Below are positions 1 to 12,055 of a stretch of DNA of 64,000 bases, in pieces (the stretch's first letter is position 1; every line of letters starts with the position of its first letter). The stretch is from Chrysopilus asiliformis. Its lineage: Eukaryota; Arthropoda; Insecta; Diptera; Rhagionidae. The stretch spans positions 2,513,828 to 2,577,827 of the forward strand of contig OZ035963.1 of NCBI GenBank assembly GCA_964034945.1, read 5' to 3'. Position numbers and translations under genes: made by a program. The notes below the pieces were generated by a model. It was not told the origin of the DNA. It did no database searches and worked only from the letters and a program-made list of their open reading frames with translations.

Positions 1-83
1 TCCCTAGCCACCAAGTTTCCTGAAAATCGTTAGGCGGGGTTTGGACGTCGTTGTGCAAACATTCCTCGTATTATATTATAGGA
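1..83 (-). repeat. Family C fragment, cut by the window edge
   Basis: The end of a family C repeat. It matches the right-hand end of the copy at 58177-58695, with the 'aaaatcgttaggcgggg' block followed by 'attcctcgtattatattata'. Here the tetranucleotide stretch found in the fuller copies is missing. The rest of the element lies before the window. Confidence 0.75.
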
Positions 84-2627
84 TTATATATTTTCCGGCA
101 CGTGTTCCAATTACAAGACAAATCTTCTCATTTTTATTATTCATTTAAGTGTTTTTAAGCGGAAAATTGAAATGCCATTTGCCTGTAACGTTGGTGAGAT
201 TTTTCCCTGTGTCTCGAATCTTAGAAAAAGTTATATATGTTTTTATCTTGGTAATATTTTCTTGCCTGTTAAGCAATTTCAATAGAATTTATTAATTAAC
301 TTGGTCTTAAGCAAAATTCTCTATTATTACTTGCAAAATAACGCGTAATAATTGGGGAAAAAAAATCTTATTTCTACGGAGAATCAATCAATAAGAAATG
401 AGTTAATTATATTTTTTATCACTAATCTCCACAGTGATTGTTCTAGTCACATGGCATTTTTGGAAAAACTTTTTCCTATTATCAAATTTAAAAAATCACT
501 AAAATATGCTGAAAATACTACAAAGTCGCCAACTAAAATCTCAATTTAGTACGTTTTGCCGTATCCACCGACTCATACATTTTTTTTTTTATTTGAGGGT
601 AGATTTTCTTAGCAACACTTTCAATTTAAATTTTATAGAATTTTTATTTCACTGAAGAAAAGCTTCGTTTTGGAAAAAGAAAGTTCTAAGGTGCGATAAT
701 GAGGTTGGATAAATTCAATAATACTGGTTACCCGCTTTTTAGCAATCTTTTGTGAGGTTAAAGCAAAAAAAAAATATCCGAAATAAAACGTGGACACGAA
801 AAAGGTTCACATTTAAAGGTTTGTGTTGCGGTAATACTTTCCTAATGCAAGTAGGTGCGAAAGACTGAAAGTTCTTTTTTGTAAAAAGGATGCCGAAAAA
901 CTTGACCTGCTGTAAAAATCAACCGAGCTTGAGAAAGGATTTTTTATCGGATGAACGAACGAAATTATAAACAACAAGTAAAGCACCCAGACACGACCGA
1001 CCGATGTTGAGTAAATTTGAAAAGTTTCATAAGAGTTTACAGGGAAGATGAAGACAGGAAATAGACTACAACTAAGTTTGCAGGCAAAAAATGTGGGAAA
1101 AATCCTTAGTAATCATTGGGGGGGGATAATAAAGAAACAAGATACTAAGTAAATTTTAGAAAATGGCGAAAAAATCCTTTTTATTTCTTTATTTTGGCTG
1201 AATGAAAACCTCTGTTTTGGTGTTCCTCAAACTGACAAAGAAAAACAATGTGCATAATTTTATAGCAGTGAGGTGTTATGTTGGACATATGTTTGAAAAT
1301 TCAATAAATTAATATTGGTAATTTCATTGAATGCTAATTGTTTTAAACTCAGTAACAATGATATTTTTTTTCTTGGAGTTCTAAACTGAATAGAATAGTA
1401 CCTAATGTTTTTCCACGGTTTTTGATTTATAAGAAAGGCGTAAGTTTTGGGTTTAGACTGCTATGTCAACTTTATCAAAATGCCATGAAATTTTATGGCT
1501 TATTGGTCAACTGGAATATTTTTTTGTTTCTTTGTGATACCAGTGGTTGGTCGCCACCCCCCGTAGGGTGGCAGCACTGACCCCATATATTCGACTATCG
1601 AGTTTGACATACTTCTAGAAATTTATCACTCCCTCGCAGACGTTTAAGCATAGTAAAACTAAGATGTTCTACCGTTATCGAGATATTTCAAATTTTGTAA
1701 TTTTTTAAATCGTTCACATTAGTAATTTTTCTAAAAAGTTTTCTTTTGTCACCTCTATAATTTTTATCGCTTGACATGATATTGCCATAATTGAAAAGTA
1801 TTCAAAATAATTCCAGTTGAATGGAAAAGCTATTTTTTAATATTTTTTAATTAAAATTTTTTTTTAATACAAGAGAAAGGGCTTCACTTAGTTTAGCGAC
1901 AAAATTAAACTCGGTTTTCCCTGGTGATAACATTTTAATTTGAAAGCGCGTTTCACATAAGGAGGGAAAATTAAATGTCACAATGTTAAAAACAGAGTCC
2001 CTTTGTTGGTCATACTGAGAACATTTTCTAATTATTTTTTTGTCAGCTTATTTTCAGAGAGTACACCCAGGAGGCGGAGCATAGGACAATACTAGTGTAT
2101 GGTTGAAGTGACGCAGAAAAAAGATTAAAATGTCTATATTAAATTTCATAAAAAATAATTTTCTTTCGCTGTGGACTATCTCAATTCTGCCGTTATTGTT
2201 GTCATTCTTACGGAACAGCCTTTAAGTTTATAAATAAAAATTAGCAATATTAAAGTAAGGACTATAAATCTTAATTTCATTCAAAGTTCTGTAGGATCCT
2301 TTATCAGGATGTAGGTCGCGACAAAAAGAAAACTCGAGTCACACTCAAAACTATGTCTTTATTTATTAAGTTTTAGAATGACACGTCAGTCTTCTTTCGT
2401 TCAAAGTTGCCAACTACTTTTTCTTCATCGTTCGCCCTCTTCTTCTATTCGCCTTCAAATGCTTCTCACTTAGGCGGGATATTTAAGATTTGAAATCCTA
2501 CAGTCCTACAGTAATATTATGAGTAGATACTTCAATAGAAGTGCATATATGTATTTTCTTCCGCCTGTTAAAAGTTTCTTTTATATTTAATATTTGCAAA
2601 TTACACGATACCAGTCATAAAATCTCT
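84..2627. other. AT-rich stretch, no gene seen
   Basis: There is no open frame with coding character, no terminal inverted repeat and no match to the repeat families of this window. The only local structure noticed is a short GC-rich hairpin near 1555-1575 (GCCACCC with GGGTGGC). It could be intron or intergenic DNA. Confidence 0.5.
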
Positions 2628-2904
2628 ATCATACTAATCATACTAATATGTCTGTCTGTTCCCCTTTCACGCAAAAACGGCTGAACCGATTGACTTGAAA
2701 TTTGGCATGAGTGTCTGTGGTAGTTCTGGTTCTAATATAGATACACGGAAAAGTAGCGCGAGGGGTGGGGGGAGTAAGGGGAGGGAGTAAAGTGATCTCG
2801 AAACTTAGCTCTTCCTCTGTGTTACCCTTTCGCGGGGAAACTACCGAGCCGATTGGCCTGAAGTTTAGCTCCAACATAGTCTATAAAAAAAATTGAAAAA
2901 CTTA

Positions 2905-3310
2905 GGGGAGAGTGGGGTAATCACGGACGTGGGGTAATCTCGGACACGTTCGTTTAGCTATGTTAGAAAAGGATAGAAAATATTTCGAGTAATACAATCG
3001 TAAGTCGATCCCGAACGATCATTCATTAATATTTAATTTTCTATTAAAAATTTATCTATGTTGACTTTAGAAATTTAAAGTTTATTAGTTTAAGTAAACT
3101 TTAACCCATTTCTTGCCAATGGTACATTTTTGCACCAGCAACTTTGAGCAACTTTGAGCCTTTTTGTTACCACATAGGAGTGAAAGTTGCTATTATGGAA
3201 TACAAATGGTGGCAAGAAATGGGTTAAGTAATAAATAGCATATATAACTTCATCTGGTTTTGTTTTATTTCATTTTTGCGTTAGGTGTTCGCAATCACCC
3301 CACTCTCCCC
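2905..3310. mobile_element. MITE with TA duplication, nested in B1
   Basis: The ends are inverted copies of GGGGAGAGTGGGGTAATC, the right-hand one differing at a position or two. A TA flanks each side (2903-2904 and 3311-3312). Removing the element and one TA restores the CTTAACCCGG junction of family B, so the insertion boundaries are supported by an empty-site comparison. There is no coding capacity. A TA duplication fits the Tc1/mariner-type superfamilies, but the family was not recognised. Confidence 0.85.
3105..3223. mobile_element. Small piggyBac-like MITE (TTAA ends), nested
   Basis: The inverted ends CCCATTTCTTGCCA and TGGCAAGAAATGGG are bounded on both sides by TTAA (3101-3104 and 3224-3227). 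TTAA target duplication and C-rich tips are typical of piggyBac-like elements, so the assignment is inferred from structure only. At 119 bp it is very short. It sits inside the MITE at 2905-3310. Confidence 0.65.
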
Positions 3311-3333
3311 TAACCCGGCAACGACAAGCTAGT

Positions 3334-4310
3334 GAGGAAATAAAATCAACTTCGTGAGACATTAAAAGTATCTACCATGGCTTTTAAAATATTCTAAGCA
3401 AGATAATTTATCCTTATTTTACAGTTTTCGGATATTTTTGTAATATAGGTATTGGAGTTTGAAATTTTTCTTTGTCTTTTAGTCAAATTACTAATTTTTT
3501 ACGGAAAAATGAAAAAATAGTCGCAGTGCTCAGCTGAATGTTTGATTTTTTTAAGATTTTTTAAGATTGTTTCAAAAATGTGAATACTTGGATTACTCTT
3601 TGGATTTTACAAGTGCTCTTGTCATTTAATATCCACGTTTTTTTCTTCATTATATAAAAGTAATAGTATAAGCAACAAATACTTGCACAAATTTACGCTC
3701 CTCATTAAATTTTAGTATTGCGTAATATATAAATTTGTCTAGCTTTCGAGCATAAATGATGCGGGGCTATTTCGTTCAATTGGGTGCTTTGTTTGCCATT
3801 ATGTTGAAAAAGGAATTATGGACAATGGCTTTTTAAGAATACTTTATACTTGATGCCATCGCCCAAATACATTTGGGGATTATTTTGGTAGGATCCCGAT
3901 GTCACTTCCCATATCATGACTGTAATCATTAGCTACGGTAATTTTTCATCGTCTATTTTGGCTGTTAGACATATCAAATTGACTACAATTTTATTATTCC
4001 CTCAATCAAATTGAGATCATTTTTTTTTTACTATGAAATTGCTTTAGAGCCTTCTTTTTTGTAATGGATACAGTTTTTATTTTATGCTGAGTTTCATAAA
4101 TAGTCTGCTATTTGATTAATTCCAATGTCACTTTGTCCAAAATGCCGTTTTTTTGAACATGATAATTTTTTTTACTAATTTTGAAATTTTTTAGAAAGAA
4201 ATATCGTATTACGAGTTTAACAACAACTTAGCGTCTTTTTACTGGCATCTCTCTCAATTAAAAGCTTTCCTTGAAATAAAAAAAAAACTCTAATCTGAAT
4301 TGTGATTGAA
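3334..4310. other. AT-rich stretch, nothing recognised
   Basis: Low-complexity AT-rich DNA with scattered T runs. No supported exon, repeat family or inverted-repeat pair was seen. Confidence 0.5.
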
Positions 4311-4314
4311 ATAT

Positions 4315-4559
4315 CTGTACCCCAGAGGTAAACTGTCGTAACTGACATTTTGCAAATTTTATTTTTAGTTCGAAATTGCAAACTTTTTATTGTGTATGAT
4401 TTTCGTTAATTATTGAAACTTTTGTAGTTTATTTTATTTTAGGACATTGTTTAAACAAAATATTAGTTGATATAATATATACGTCCCCACAATGTAGTTA
4501 CAACAATAACCCCAAAATCGCGGTTTTGGCAGTTACGACAGTTTACCTCTGGGGTACAG
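4315..4559. mobile_element. MITE with long perfect terminal inverted repeats
   Basis: The ends are inverted repeats of about 30 bp that begin CTGTACCCCAGAGGTAAACT. The pairing continues through 'gtcgtaactg' without mismatch. ATAT stands outside each end (4311-4314 and 4560-4563) and could be a 4-bp target duplication, or part of the repeat because ATAT is self-complementary. It is 245 bp long and non-coding. The near-perfect arms suggest a fairly young copy. Confidence 0.85.
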
Positions 4560-4563
4560 ATAT

Positions 4564-5854
4564 TCAAAAAAAAAATCACTTCTTTTTACCTTATATTTTA
4601 AGCAAATGAATTTTAAATATGCATGGGACACAATTGTTCACAAATTAAAGTATAAAAAAATATTTGTTTTCCCTAAGTTGAATGAAAAAAAGCGTTTAAA
4701 ATTGTCGAAAATTTGTATTTTATTTTCCGCTTCGTTACAAAAAACATGAGGAGGCGAAACATAATAGATGATTAGGGTGAGGAGAGAAAAACCAAATAAA
4801 GAAATGTTTGGGGCTTCTGTCATAATGTATTTTTAGAGATTCGATTGTTTTTTAGGTCTATGTTGCTCGAGTGCTTTCTTTATTTGCTTTGAAATATTGA
4901 TAAATGGTTGAAGGTAAATATACTTTTTCCGAAAGGAAAAAAATCAACACATTGCAAGAAAGGCGGAAAAAGGAAAAGCGAAAGTGAAAACCGAAATTTG
5001 ACAAGATATATTTTTCTTTTGATATTTTAGCTATAGTGTTTTTTATCGTTTTTATGGTCGTCATATCACATATAAAAAGGGAAATAAAACACATACTATG
5101 TTGAATGTCAGACAAGGGTCATGGATCGTGTTTAAAAAGGAGCTTTAAGTATACTTGGCTAAAAACCATGCAATCAATCAAATTCAATGTCTATAAGATA
5201 TAAAATTATTTTATCCTTCAACTAGTTGAATTGTGTAAACTGTATGTAATTCTTTTTTCTTTTAAATTGGACCTTTTGATTTAAGTAGAAGAAATACTAT
5301 CCTAGTAACATTTTAAATTTTGAAAATATAATTTTTGGAAAAAACAAGACATTGGTTGGAATTCAAGGATAAAAGAAAAATAATGAGTTGATTTAAGAAA
5401 TTATGAAAGACTTGTAAATTGTAACTTTTACAAAACTTTAAAAGGTTTTTGTTGTTTTCATTGCGATGGAATAAACATAAAGAAATGGACATTTTTTTTG
5501 CTCTTCTGTTTTTAATTTTTCGTGTTATTGTTTTTTACTATTTTTTCGTGTTAACAGTTTTTATTACGCGTTTATGTGTTTTACGTGAGTTTACTTTCCG
5601 CCTTTCAAATTTAATACTCCAATAAATCGTCAGCATTGATCAGACGACGAGAAGGGGGCGATTTACTTTATACAAAAATCAAAGTACACACACTGGTGGA
5701 AATTTGTTAAACTTATTTTCCGCGTCTGCTTGACATTCTCAATGAGCGCTTAATTCAGGAAATACTCCTGAAAAGGGGGAAACTCTCAACAAGTAAAACC
5801 ATATTAACGGTGTACTTTAAGGAAAAAGTCTCTAAGAGAAAACTCGCGAACCTT
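4564..5854. other. AT-rich stretch, no gene seen
   Basis: Two short reverse-strand open frames (4638-4823 and 4858-5115) have no family resemblance, splice context or codon signal that would mark them as genes. No repeat of this window was found here. Confidence 0.5.
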
Positions 5855-6430
5855 CTTAGTGCGAACGCACACGCTTCTTCTCGTCGCGGCAACTTTTGGT
5901 CCTCAAAATGCCTTTCTGACGTACACGCTTCTTCACTTTTTAGTAGCAAAAACTTGTGTACAAAAAGCTCATGTGTGTGTGGTTCTCATAAATGTGTTGT
6001 ATTTCCAGCTCATTCCCTTTCTAGCTAGCACTGAGGCAACATCAATTGCCAAAATAGAAACTGCCAACAATAGAAGAATAAGGACTGGTTATTTTGTTAT
6101 TTACCTACCTACCTGAAAAATAAAACTACCTGGAACTGGTATTTCATTATTTGCATTCAATTTTTGTTTATTTGGGATATGTTTACAAGTCGGTGGCTAA
6201 GCACCGACTGCCACAATGAAATTACGCACACATGCATGCTGACGTGCTACACGAGCGACTTCGTTTGTGTGCGTAAAAGATGAAGTGAAGAACACTTTTC
6301 GAGTGGCGACTTTTCCTTTCTTGCCGCACTCGTTTCTTTCCTACAATTTGGTGAGGCTGCGGCATGCTGATGACCGAAAGTTGCTCCGTGTACGCCTTCG
6401 CAAAGTTGCTCCATGTACGCCCTCGCTTAG
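5855..6430 (+). mobile_element. Family D non-autonomous transposon, copy D1
   Basis: The left end CTTAGTGCGAACGCACACG is an imperfect inverted copy of the right end (read inward CTAAGCGAGGGCGTACATGG). The body matches D2 at 43443-43967 in the opposite direction, including the 'aattacgcacacatgcatgc' segment. At the right end a block of about 32 bp ('aaagttgctccRtgtacgcc') is present twice, once more than in D2. No clear target duplication was found. The overlapping open frames on both strands are by-products of the repeat. Confidence 0.8.
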
Positions 6431-7539
6431 AAACCGGCAGGTTCACATAGAAAAACAAAGATTTTGTTTTGAATTTAGCGCAACATGTTTTCCCTTACCG
6501 CCATCTTCACTTATTTACTTGTTATGAATTTCATATTTATGCCAGACAGAAACTCATGTTTAAAAAACCATCGGATAACTAGAATTTATTTCTTTAAAAA
6601 GAAGTGAACCGAAATTGGAGCATAAATCTAATACCCGGGAAATTTTTCCATACTCTTTGGCTGTTTCTTCGGTACTTTTTTTCGAAAAAAAAAAATCTTA
6701 AGGACGGAGTTTTTCTTGGATCGAATACAAGAACTGAAAACATTAAAAAGTGGAAGTCGCGAAACTTTAATTTATGCAGAACATTGTTCATTGTGTAAGC
6801 ATGGTTCGTAGCTGACCTGGGAGATGCTGAATTCATGATGTACATTCGAAATGACTTTTTTTTCACAAATATCTAAATTTTCCATTTGGGGTTTACAGTT
6901 TTTCCTGTTTCTAGGAAAAGAAATTTATTGAAATTCAGAAAACGAATGAGTGGGGAAAGTTTAAAAACGATTTTTTTTTTGCTTAATCAGCAATTAGAAA
7001 TTCTAATCGAGAATGGTATGTTAAAAACATGATAAATTAAATATTCATATTGAACCAGTTGTTTCCTGTTTTATTTTATCTTTATTTATAAATGTTTGGC
7101 AAAATTTTAATTTCTCAGGAGCCTCACCAAAACTAACTATCTAGGATTAAGTAAGATCTGCGGTAGTCTTCTGAAGGCGGTATTAAACTTCGTAAAAAAA
7201 GTCATGAAAAAATTTTGACGACAGGGAAATTCAAAAAATCTAATATTGGCGTGACGTATTATTTGGACAGCTTCTAATAGCAATCATTATATTGAATACT
7301 AGGGGCTGCGCCCCGAACTGCTTCGCGGTTCACCCCCACATGATACGCGGCCTCCGCCCGCGCGTTTAATTTATCTATCTATATCTATATTGAAAAATAT
7401 CGGGAAAAATTTGACAATAGATTTTGAAATAATAGGTTATTGCCCATTACCGGCTTCGCCCGGCTAAAAGCGTGAATGGAACAAATCCAAGGAAAACCAA
7501 ATCTAGTTGGTTACAAATTAGATAGCTTAGAGAGGGGCG
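6431..7539. other. Mostly unremarkable; GC-rich tail fragments at 7302-7370 and 7445-7470
   Basis: Mostly AT-rich sequence. A short GC-rich block at about 7302-7370 ('ggggctgcgccccgaactgc') and 'accggcttcgcccggc' near 7450 resemble ends of dispersed insect repeats and lead into family B copy B2. Open frames at 6594-6866 and 6604-6798 overlap on opposite strands and are not supported. Confidence 0.5.
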
Positions 7540-7957
7540 GAGGGGGTTTCCTTCAAGAGCTAAACTTCAGGCAAATCGGCTGGGTAGTTTCCCCGCCAAA
7601 GGGTAACATAGAGGAAGAGCTAAGTATCGAGATCACTTTACCCTTTCCCCTTACTCCCCCACCTCTCGGGCTACTTTTTAATGGGTCTATGTTGGGGTGG
7701 ACCTCCGACGAACAGCTATGCCAAATTTCAGGCAAATCGGTTCACTAGTCTCCCCCCGAAAGAGTAACATAGCGCGAAAACTAAGTTTCGAAATCACTTT
7801 ACCCCCTCCCCTTACTCCCCCCACCTCTCGCGCTACTTTTCCTACCGCAGACACTCATGCCAAATTTCAAGTCAATCGGTTCAGCCGTTTTTGCGTGAAA
7901 GAGGAACAGACAGACAGACAGACAGACACCAACTCATTTTTATATATTAGTATGATA
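7540..7957 (+). repeat. Family B repeat, copy B2
   Basis: It carries three successive modules: 'gagctaaacttcaggcaaat', 'ccaaatttcaggcaaatcgg' and 'ccaaatttcaagtcaatcgg'. Each module is followed by a 'tttccccgcgaaag'-like block, and the first two also by a C-rich 'ccttactccccc' tract. The copy ends in a (GACA)n stretch and 'atatattagtatgat'. It lacks the usual ACTAGCTTGC start. Several open frames here are repeat-derived. Confidence 0.85.
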
Positions 7958-10803
7958 ACATTTTCCGATATTTTTGCTTGAATTTTCTTTGCTGACATTA
8001 TTATACCTTATGGTACACATTTGATAAAATCTTTGCAGAAGTTTTCCGTTCTATCATTTTCTCCGAAAATAAAAATTGTCTTTTAAGAACTCTATTTCAC
8101 TTGAATCGAAAGAAAACCCTAAATTACAATGTATGAAAGATACATTTTTAACAATAACCATGCATGTAAGAAAGGAGTTTGTATGTATGACAATATCAAA
8201 AAAAAAACCAAGTTTTCATATCCAAGGAAAATAAAAGACGTGCGACAGAATAGGCGTCGCTTAGGTTTTCTCTATTATTAAAATTTTCTTGACAGGATGT
8301 GAGAAAATCAACTTCAGACCATTGTTCCGGATGAGGGTAAATTTGTATAATAAGAAAATTTTTCCTGGAACAATGGGAGAATATTTTGCATCTGTACAAT
8401 ATTCTTTAAAGTCTCATTTCTAGAAGCCGCAAACCCATATCAATATCAACGTCGAGATGTCAGGGGCAGAAGTAATTTTTTTTTCGTCTTCGGCTAGGTC
8501 ACTCCAACTTCAGGGACGCAAATGAGGCAGGATAACGAGCTTGCATACAAAGTGCTCTCCTTAGACAAAACTCATTTCAACACAATTTTTTTCTTATTTT
8601 TTTCCAGACATGCCAGGCGAGTCCATTGAAGGTAATTTTTTGCAAAAAGAACCTCGCCAATATCTACTTGTTTTGTATAAATTTTTTGTGTCCTGATGCC
8701 ATTATCGTTAATGACGGAGTCAATTTTGATATTTTTCTTATTTTTCACTACCGCCTGCTACCGAAAATACCAGTCAAGTTTAAAATTATCTATAGGGGTT
8801 GTTATGGGGGATGTTTGTCTTTCAAATTGATGATAAGACTGCTTATTGGATCGTGTCTCAATTTTTAATGTAAACTGACTGCAATGCTGGCTATTAGCCT
8901 ATAAAATTTAATAAAACCCATATAATAAAAGCAAAACAAAAGGGAAATGTAATGCTTACCAGCAGTATCTTAAATTCTAATTGAATATTGATCCATTATT
9001 GAAATTGTGCTAAAAGGAAGAATTTTCCCATAATATGCGAATCGGTATACCGGTCCAGATACTTAGATTTGTAAATTTATCAACAAAATGTAAACAAGAC
9101 ATTGTTATTTTGATTACTCTTTTTAGTCTTTCACCATTATTGTTTTATTAACTTTTTCTCCTCCATCGAGGTTTTCTTACGAGGAGCGTGAAAACAAGAT
9201 TGGCGAATTTATATACAGTTTCGGAATCTGGTGAGGAAAACTTTTATTTTTTTATAAATTTGAATGATATTGTGAACTTGACTCTGTAAAATCTGTCAAA
9301 AAACTTGTATTTACAAATTTTCTGTCAAAAAACTTGTATTTCCAAATTTTCTGCACATTCTTAAACATTTACAAAAAATTCAAACTAAGTTATACAAACA
9401 CAACATAATGATTTTGCAAGCAAGCATGTCCAAACTTTGGAAGGCAAATGGCCAAAGTTTCCGATGAGCATGAAAATCAACACAATAATGGCGAAATATC
9501 AGAGAAAAAAAAATTTCAATGGCAAGACTTGTCTGTTCTTACGATTTCAATCGACACTACGCTGTAGGGAAGATTCCATGGACAAAGTTAATTGAAATTA
9601 ATGAAAATTTCCGAGACATTGAACACCTGTTGCAAATTAATGACGTGAATTTATTCTAGTACACCATCGTACTATCGCGTCGAATCTCTCATCACAGGAC
9701 ATTTTCGTCCTTATAGCCACGTTATTGTAACAGAGACATAACCATCTTCTTAATCAGACCAGCCGCCTACAAACGCCGTCATTGTCATTTTCGTAATCGA
9801 CATCAACATCCTTACGCCGGCCGTTCTGTTCCACGTTTCGCCAGTGTTATCGTTAACACGAAATTCAATCGTGTCAAAAGGAAATTGCGTCCTTAGTAGT
9901 GTAACTATATAAATTTAAATGGTATATTAGATATAAAATATTTATTACGATTAAAAAAAACTGAATTTAGTGCCAGAAACGACAGCACTACTCTGTATCG
10001 ATGTAAATTTTATTTTACCTGTAATTTGCCATATACTCGTATATGTACAGCTTCACAAAATGTGAAAGATGTGCAGTTCATTTGAATTAAGAACAACATC
10101 ATGTTGATGAAGTCATTTTGGCGCGGTTTGATAGGGATTAAAATGTCTTATTATTGAAGTGAAACATGTGTAAGCAATTATTTCCGACTGTGTGACGAGC
10201 AAATATAAATTCAAGGCAAAAACATCCAACAAATTGAATAACATTTAACAAAAAAGCGAAAATGTACACAGACATGAAGAGCTTTGTAACAAAGGAAAGA
10301 CTGTGGGACTGTGATATGGGGTGGCAGGGCAATAAAAATGAGAACAAGCTTCTTACATATAAGGACATCAAGGCACGTAGTCGTTAGCGACGAGATTTTT
10401 TTTAATAGAACTCCTAGTAATTCTTATCAGCATTCAGATTCTTTATTTTGCAAATAGCGTGCGACTTTGCTTTGAGTTTTAAAGTACTGGAAAATTTGTT
10501 TTAAAGAAACATTTCAGGATACATGAAAGTTACCAACGTGTTTGGACAGAATTCACAAAGAAATTCTTTCTATTTACCGATTCAACTGTTAACACATACA
10601 ATTATTGCTTCGGTTCTGAAACATTTTCCGTTTTTTTTAATGAATATTTATTTTCAAATAAGCAATAAGTACCTAACTTAGAAAATATCAATTTAATTTT
10701 GAGAAAAATTATAGAAAACCTTAGCAAATTTTTGTTTACCAAGAAAGTTTTAAAAATCTATTTTTGTATGGTGTATTTATTTATTTTTGCGTCTGTTTTA
10801 TAG
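7958..10803. other. AT-rich stretch, possible intron; small tandem duplication at 9291-9350
   Basis: Most of this is unremarkable. A direct duplication of about 30 bp ('ctgtcaaaaaacttgtattt' twice) lies at about 9291-9350. If the weak exon pair at 8608 and 10804 is real, 8632-10803 is its intron. No other exon was recognised. Confidence 0.45.
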
Positions 10804-10951
10804 ATATCACTTTTCTCAAATACATTGTTTGTTCTGCTGGAATATGTCATGACGCGAGTGAAGAAGAGAGTAGTGATGAAGCAGATCTTCAAGAAATTAT
10901 TGAGGAATTTTATGTATCGAAATGTGGGAAATTGGGTTTGTTGGTCCACCA
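8608..10951 (+). CDS. Weak candidate: two-exon small acidic protein ending at a MITE insertion
   Basis: This is speculative. A pyrimidine-rich acceptor ends at 8607, and a 24-base exon (8608-8631) with ATG at 8610 encodes MPGESIE plus one base, followed by donor GTAATT. The next exon begins after TTTTATAG at 10803 in matching phase and reads 'DITFLKYIVCSAGICHD', then an acidic stretch containing EEESSDEADLQEIIEEF. The family F MITE (10952-11223) interrupts it; without the MITE and one CA, the frame reads LVHQ and stops. Phase agreement and acidic composition argue for a real exon. However, the 2.2-kb intron, the tiny first exon and an overlapping second open frame argue for caution. No family is recognised and no function is proposed. 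Confidence 0.25.
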
Positions 10952-11223
10952 CACTCAGAAAAATGTCCAGGTCAACTTTTTGTCAGGTTAACTCTGACCT
11001 TACAGAGGTGTCTATAAGCCAGCTAGCGGTCAGAGTTAACCTATCTAAGGTCAACTCGTGCAGCTTCCAATGCCCTACTTCACCTGCTGGTGGCTTAATT
11101 TCAGAATTTCTCCGACCACAGGTCAACTCAGTTTTACTTGCCCACATGCAGGCGAACGCGCGCCTGCCCGAGACCAATTACGCCGTATGTAGGTCGTCGA
11201 GTTAGCCTCCATTTTTCTGAGTG
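10952..11223 (+). mobile_element. Family F MITE, copy F1
   Basis: The terminal inverted repeats CACTCAGAAAAATG and CATTTTTCTGAGTG are flanked by CA on both sides (10950-10951 and 11224-11225). The interior contains 'ggtcagagttaacct' and 'aggtcaactcgtgcagct' blocks shared with F2 and F3. There is no transposase. Open frames crossing it on both strands are incidental. Confidence 0.9.
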
Positions 11224-11225
11224 CA

Positions 11226-11492
11226 GTAACTAATAGAAGTCGTAATCATATTAATTTTTTTACGCTACGAAATCCTAAGCTGATTTAGAATTAATTGTAC
11301 AATTTTATTTTAAGGTCAATATACAACCAAGGAAACCATTTTTGTGGGTCATACCATAATAATACGCAATGTAGGTCTGGTCAGACCTTACGGGTTCACT
11401 TAGCGGCCGCCACAAAATTCACCTCCCAGTTCTAGAGCTAAAATCGTTCATTAAAGGCTTTATCAATTATTTCGAATTTTTTTAAACATATC
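11226..11492. other. Spacer between F1 and the mariner-like element
   Basis: Short AT-rich spacer. No gene was seen. Confidence 0.4.
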
Positions 11493-12055
11493 GGGTCTTT
11501 CAATAAGGACATAACAATTTTGTATTCAAATAAAACACAGAATAATTGAGATATCGGGCTGAAATTTATTCCAGGTGTAGTGGACATGTTACATTTAAGT
11601 ATGAAATTCGATGTCGTTCATATGGCCACCGCGAGCACGTTTGCTGATTGATTCTTTGGAGCCAATTTTCCACCACTCTTCCACACATATCGGCCGGAGC
11701 GTTGCCAATTTCGCGTTCGATATTGTTCCTGAGTTCCTCTAACGTTGTTGGCTTGTTGGCATAAACCAACGGCTTAACATAACCCCATAAAAAGAAATCC
11801 AACGGCGTTAAATCGCATGAACGGAGTGGCCATTCGACCGGACCATCATTTCATTTCATCATTTTCATTATCATTTCATCGGACTCAGAATTTCGGTAGT
11901 AAGTTTTAATAATTTCCAAACGTTGCTCGTTCGTGAACTTCACCATGATAAAAATGTAAACCTCGACTGACGTTTTAGCATTGCCAGATCATAAAAAAGT
12001 TTTAGGGTTCGTTTTTATTAAAATACAAAATTGTTATGTCCTTGTTGAAAGACCC
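11493..12055 (-). mobile_element. Internally deleted mariner-like element, copy 1
   Basis: The inverted ends GGGTCTTTCAA and TTGAAAGACCC continue as 'aaggacataacaattttgta' and its complement. A TA lies two bases outside each end (11489-11490 and 12058-12059). On the minus strand the transposase start reads MVKFTNEQRLEIIKTYYRNS (from 11946). It then jumps to the C-terminal part, with SCDLTPLDFFLWGYVK, where the Asp is in the place of the last catalytic residue region of Tc1/mariner enzymes, followed by 'RVVENWLQRINQ'. Roughly the middle two thirds of the enzyme, including the earlier catalytic acids, is missing. A 2-bp deletion relative to copy 2 shifts the last residues. It cannot encode an active transposase and could move only with one supplied in trans. 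Confidence 0.9.

Larger units (their letters stand above)
2628..3333 (-). repeat. Family B repeat, copy B1, interrupted by a MITE
   Basis: It starts with the microsatellite-like tail (two CATACTAAT units), then a short TGTC stretch and the 'aaaacggctgaaccgattga' block. Next come the C-rich/G-rich module and the 'tagctccaacatag' module. The CTTAACCCGGCAACGAC end is split by the MITE at 2905-3310 and resumes at 3311. The last 20 bases are shortened relative to other copies: the 'gggtatg' before 'caagctagt' is absent. The open frame at 2638-2877 is repeat-derived. The class is not settled. Confidence 0.85.
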
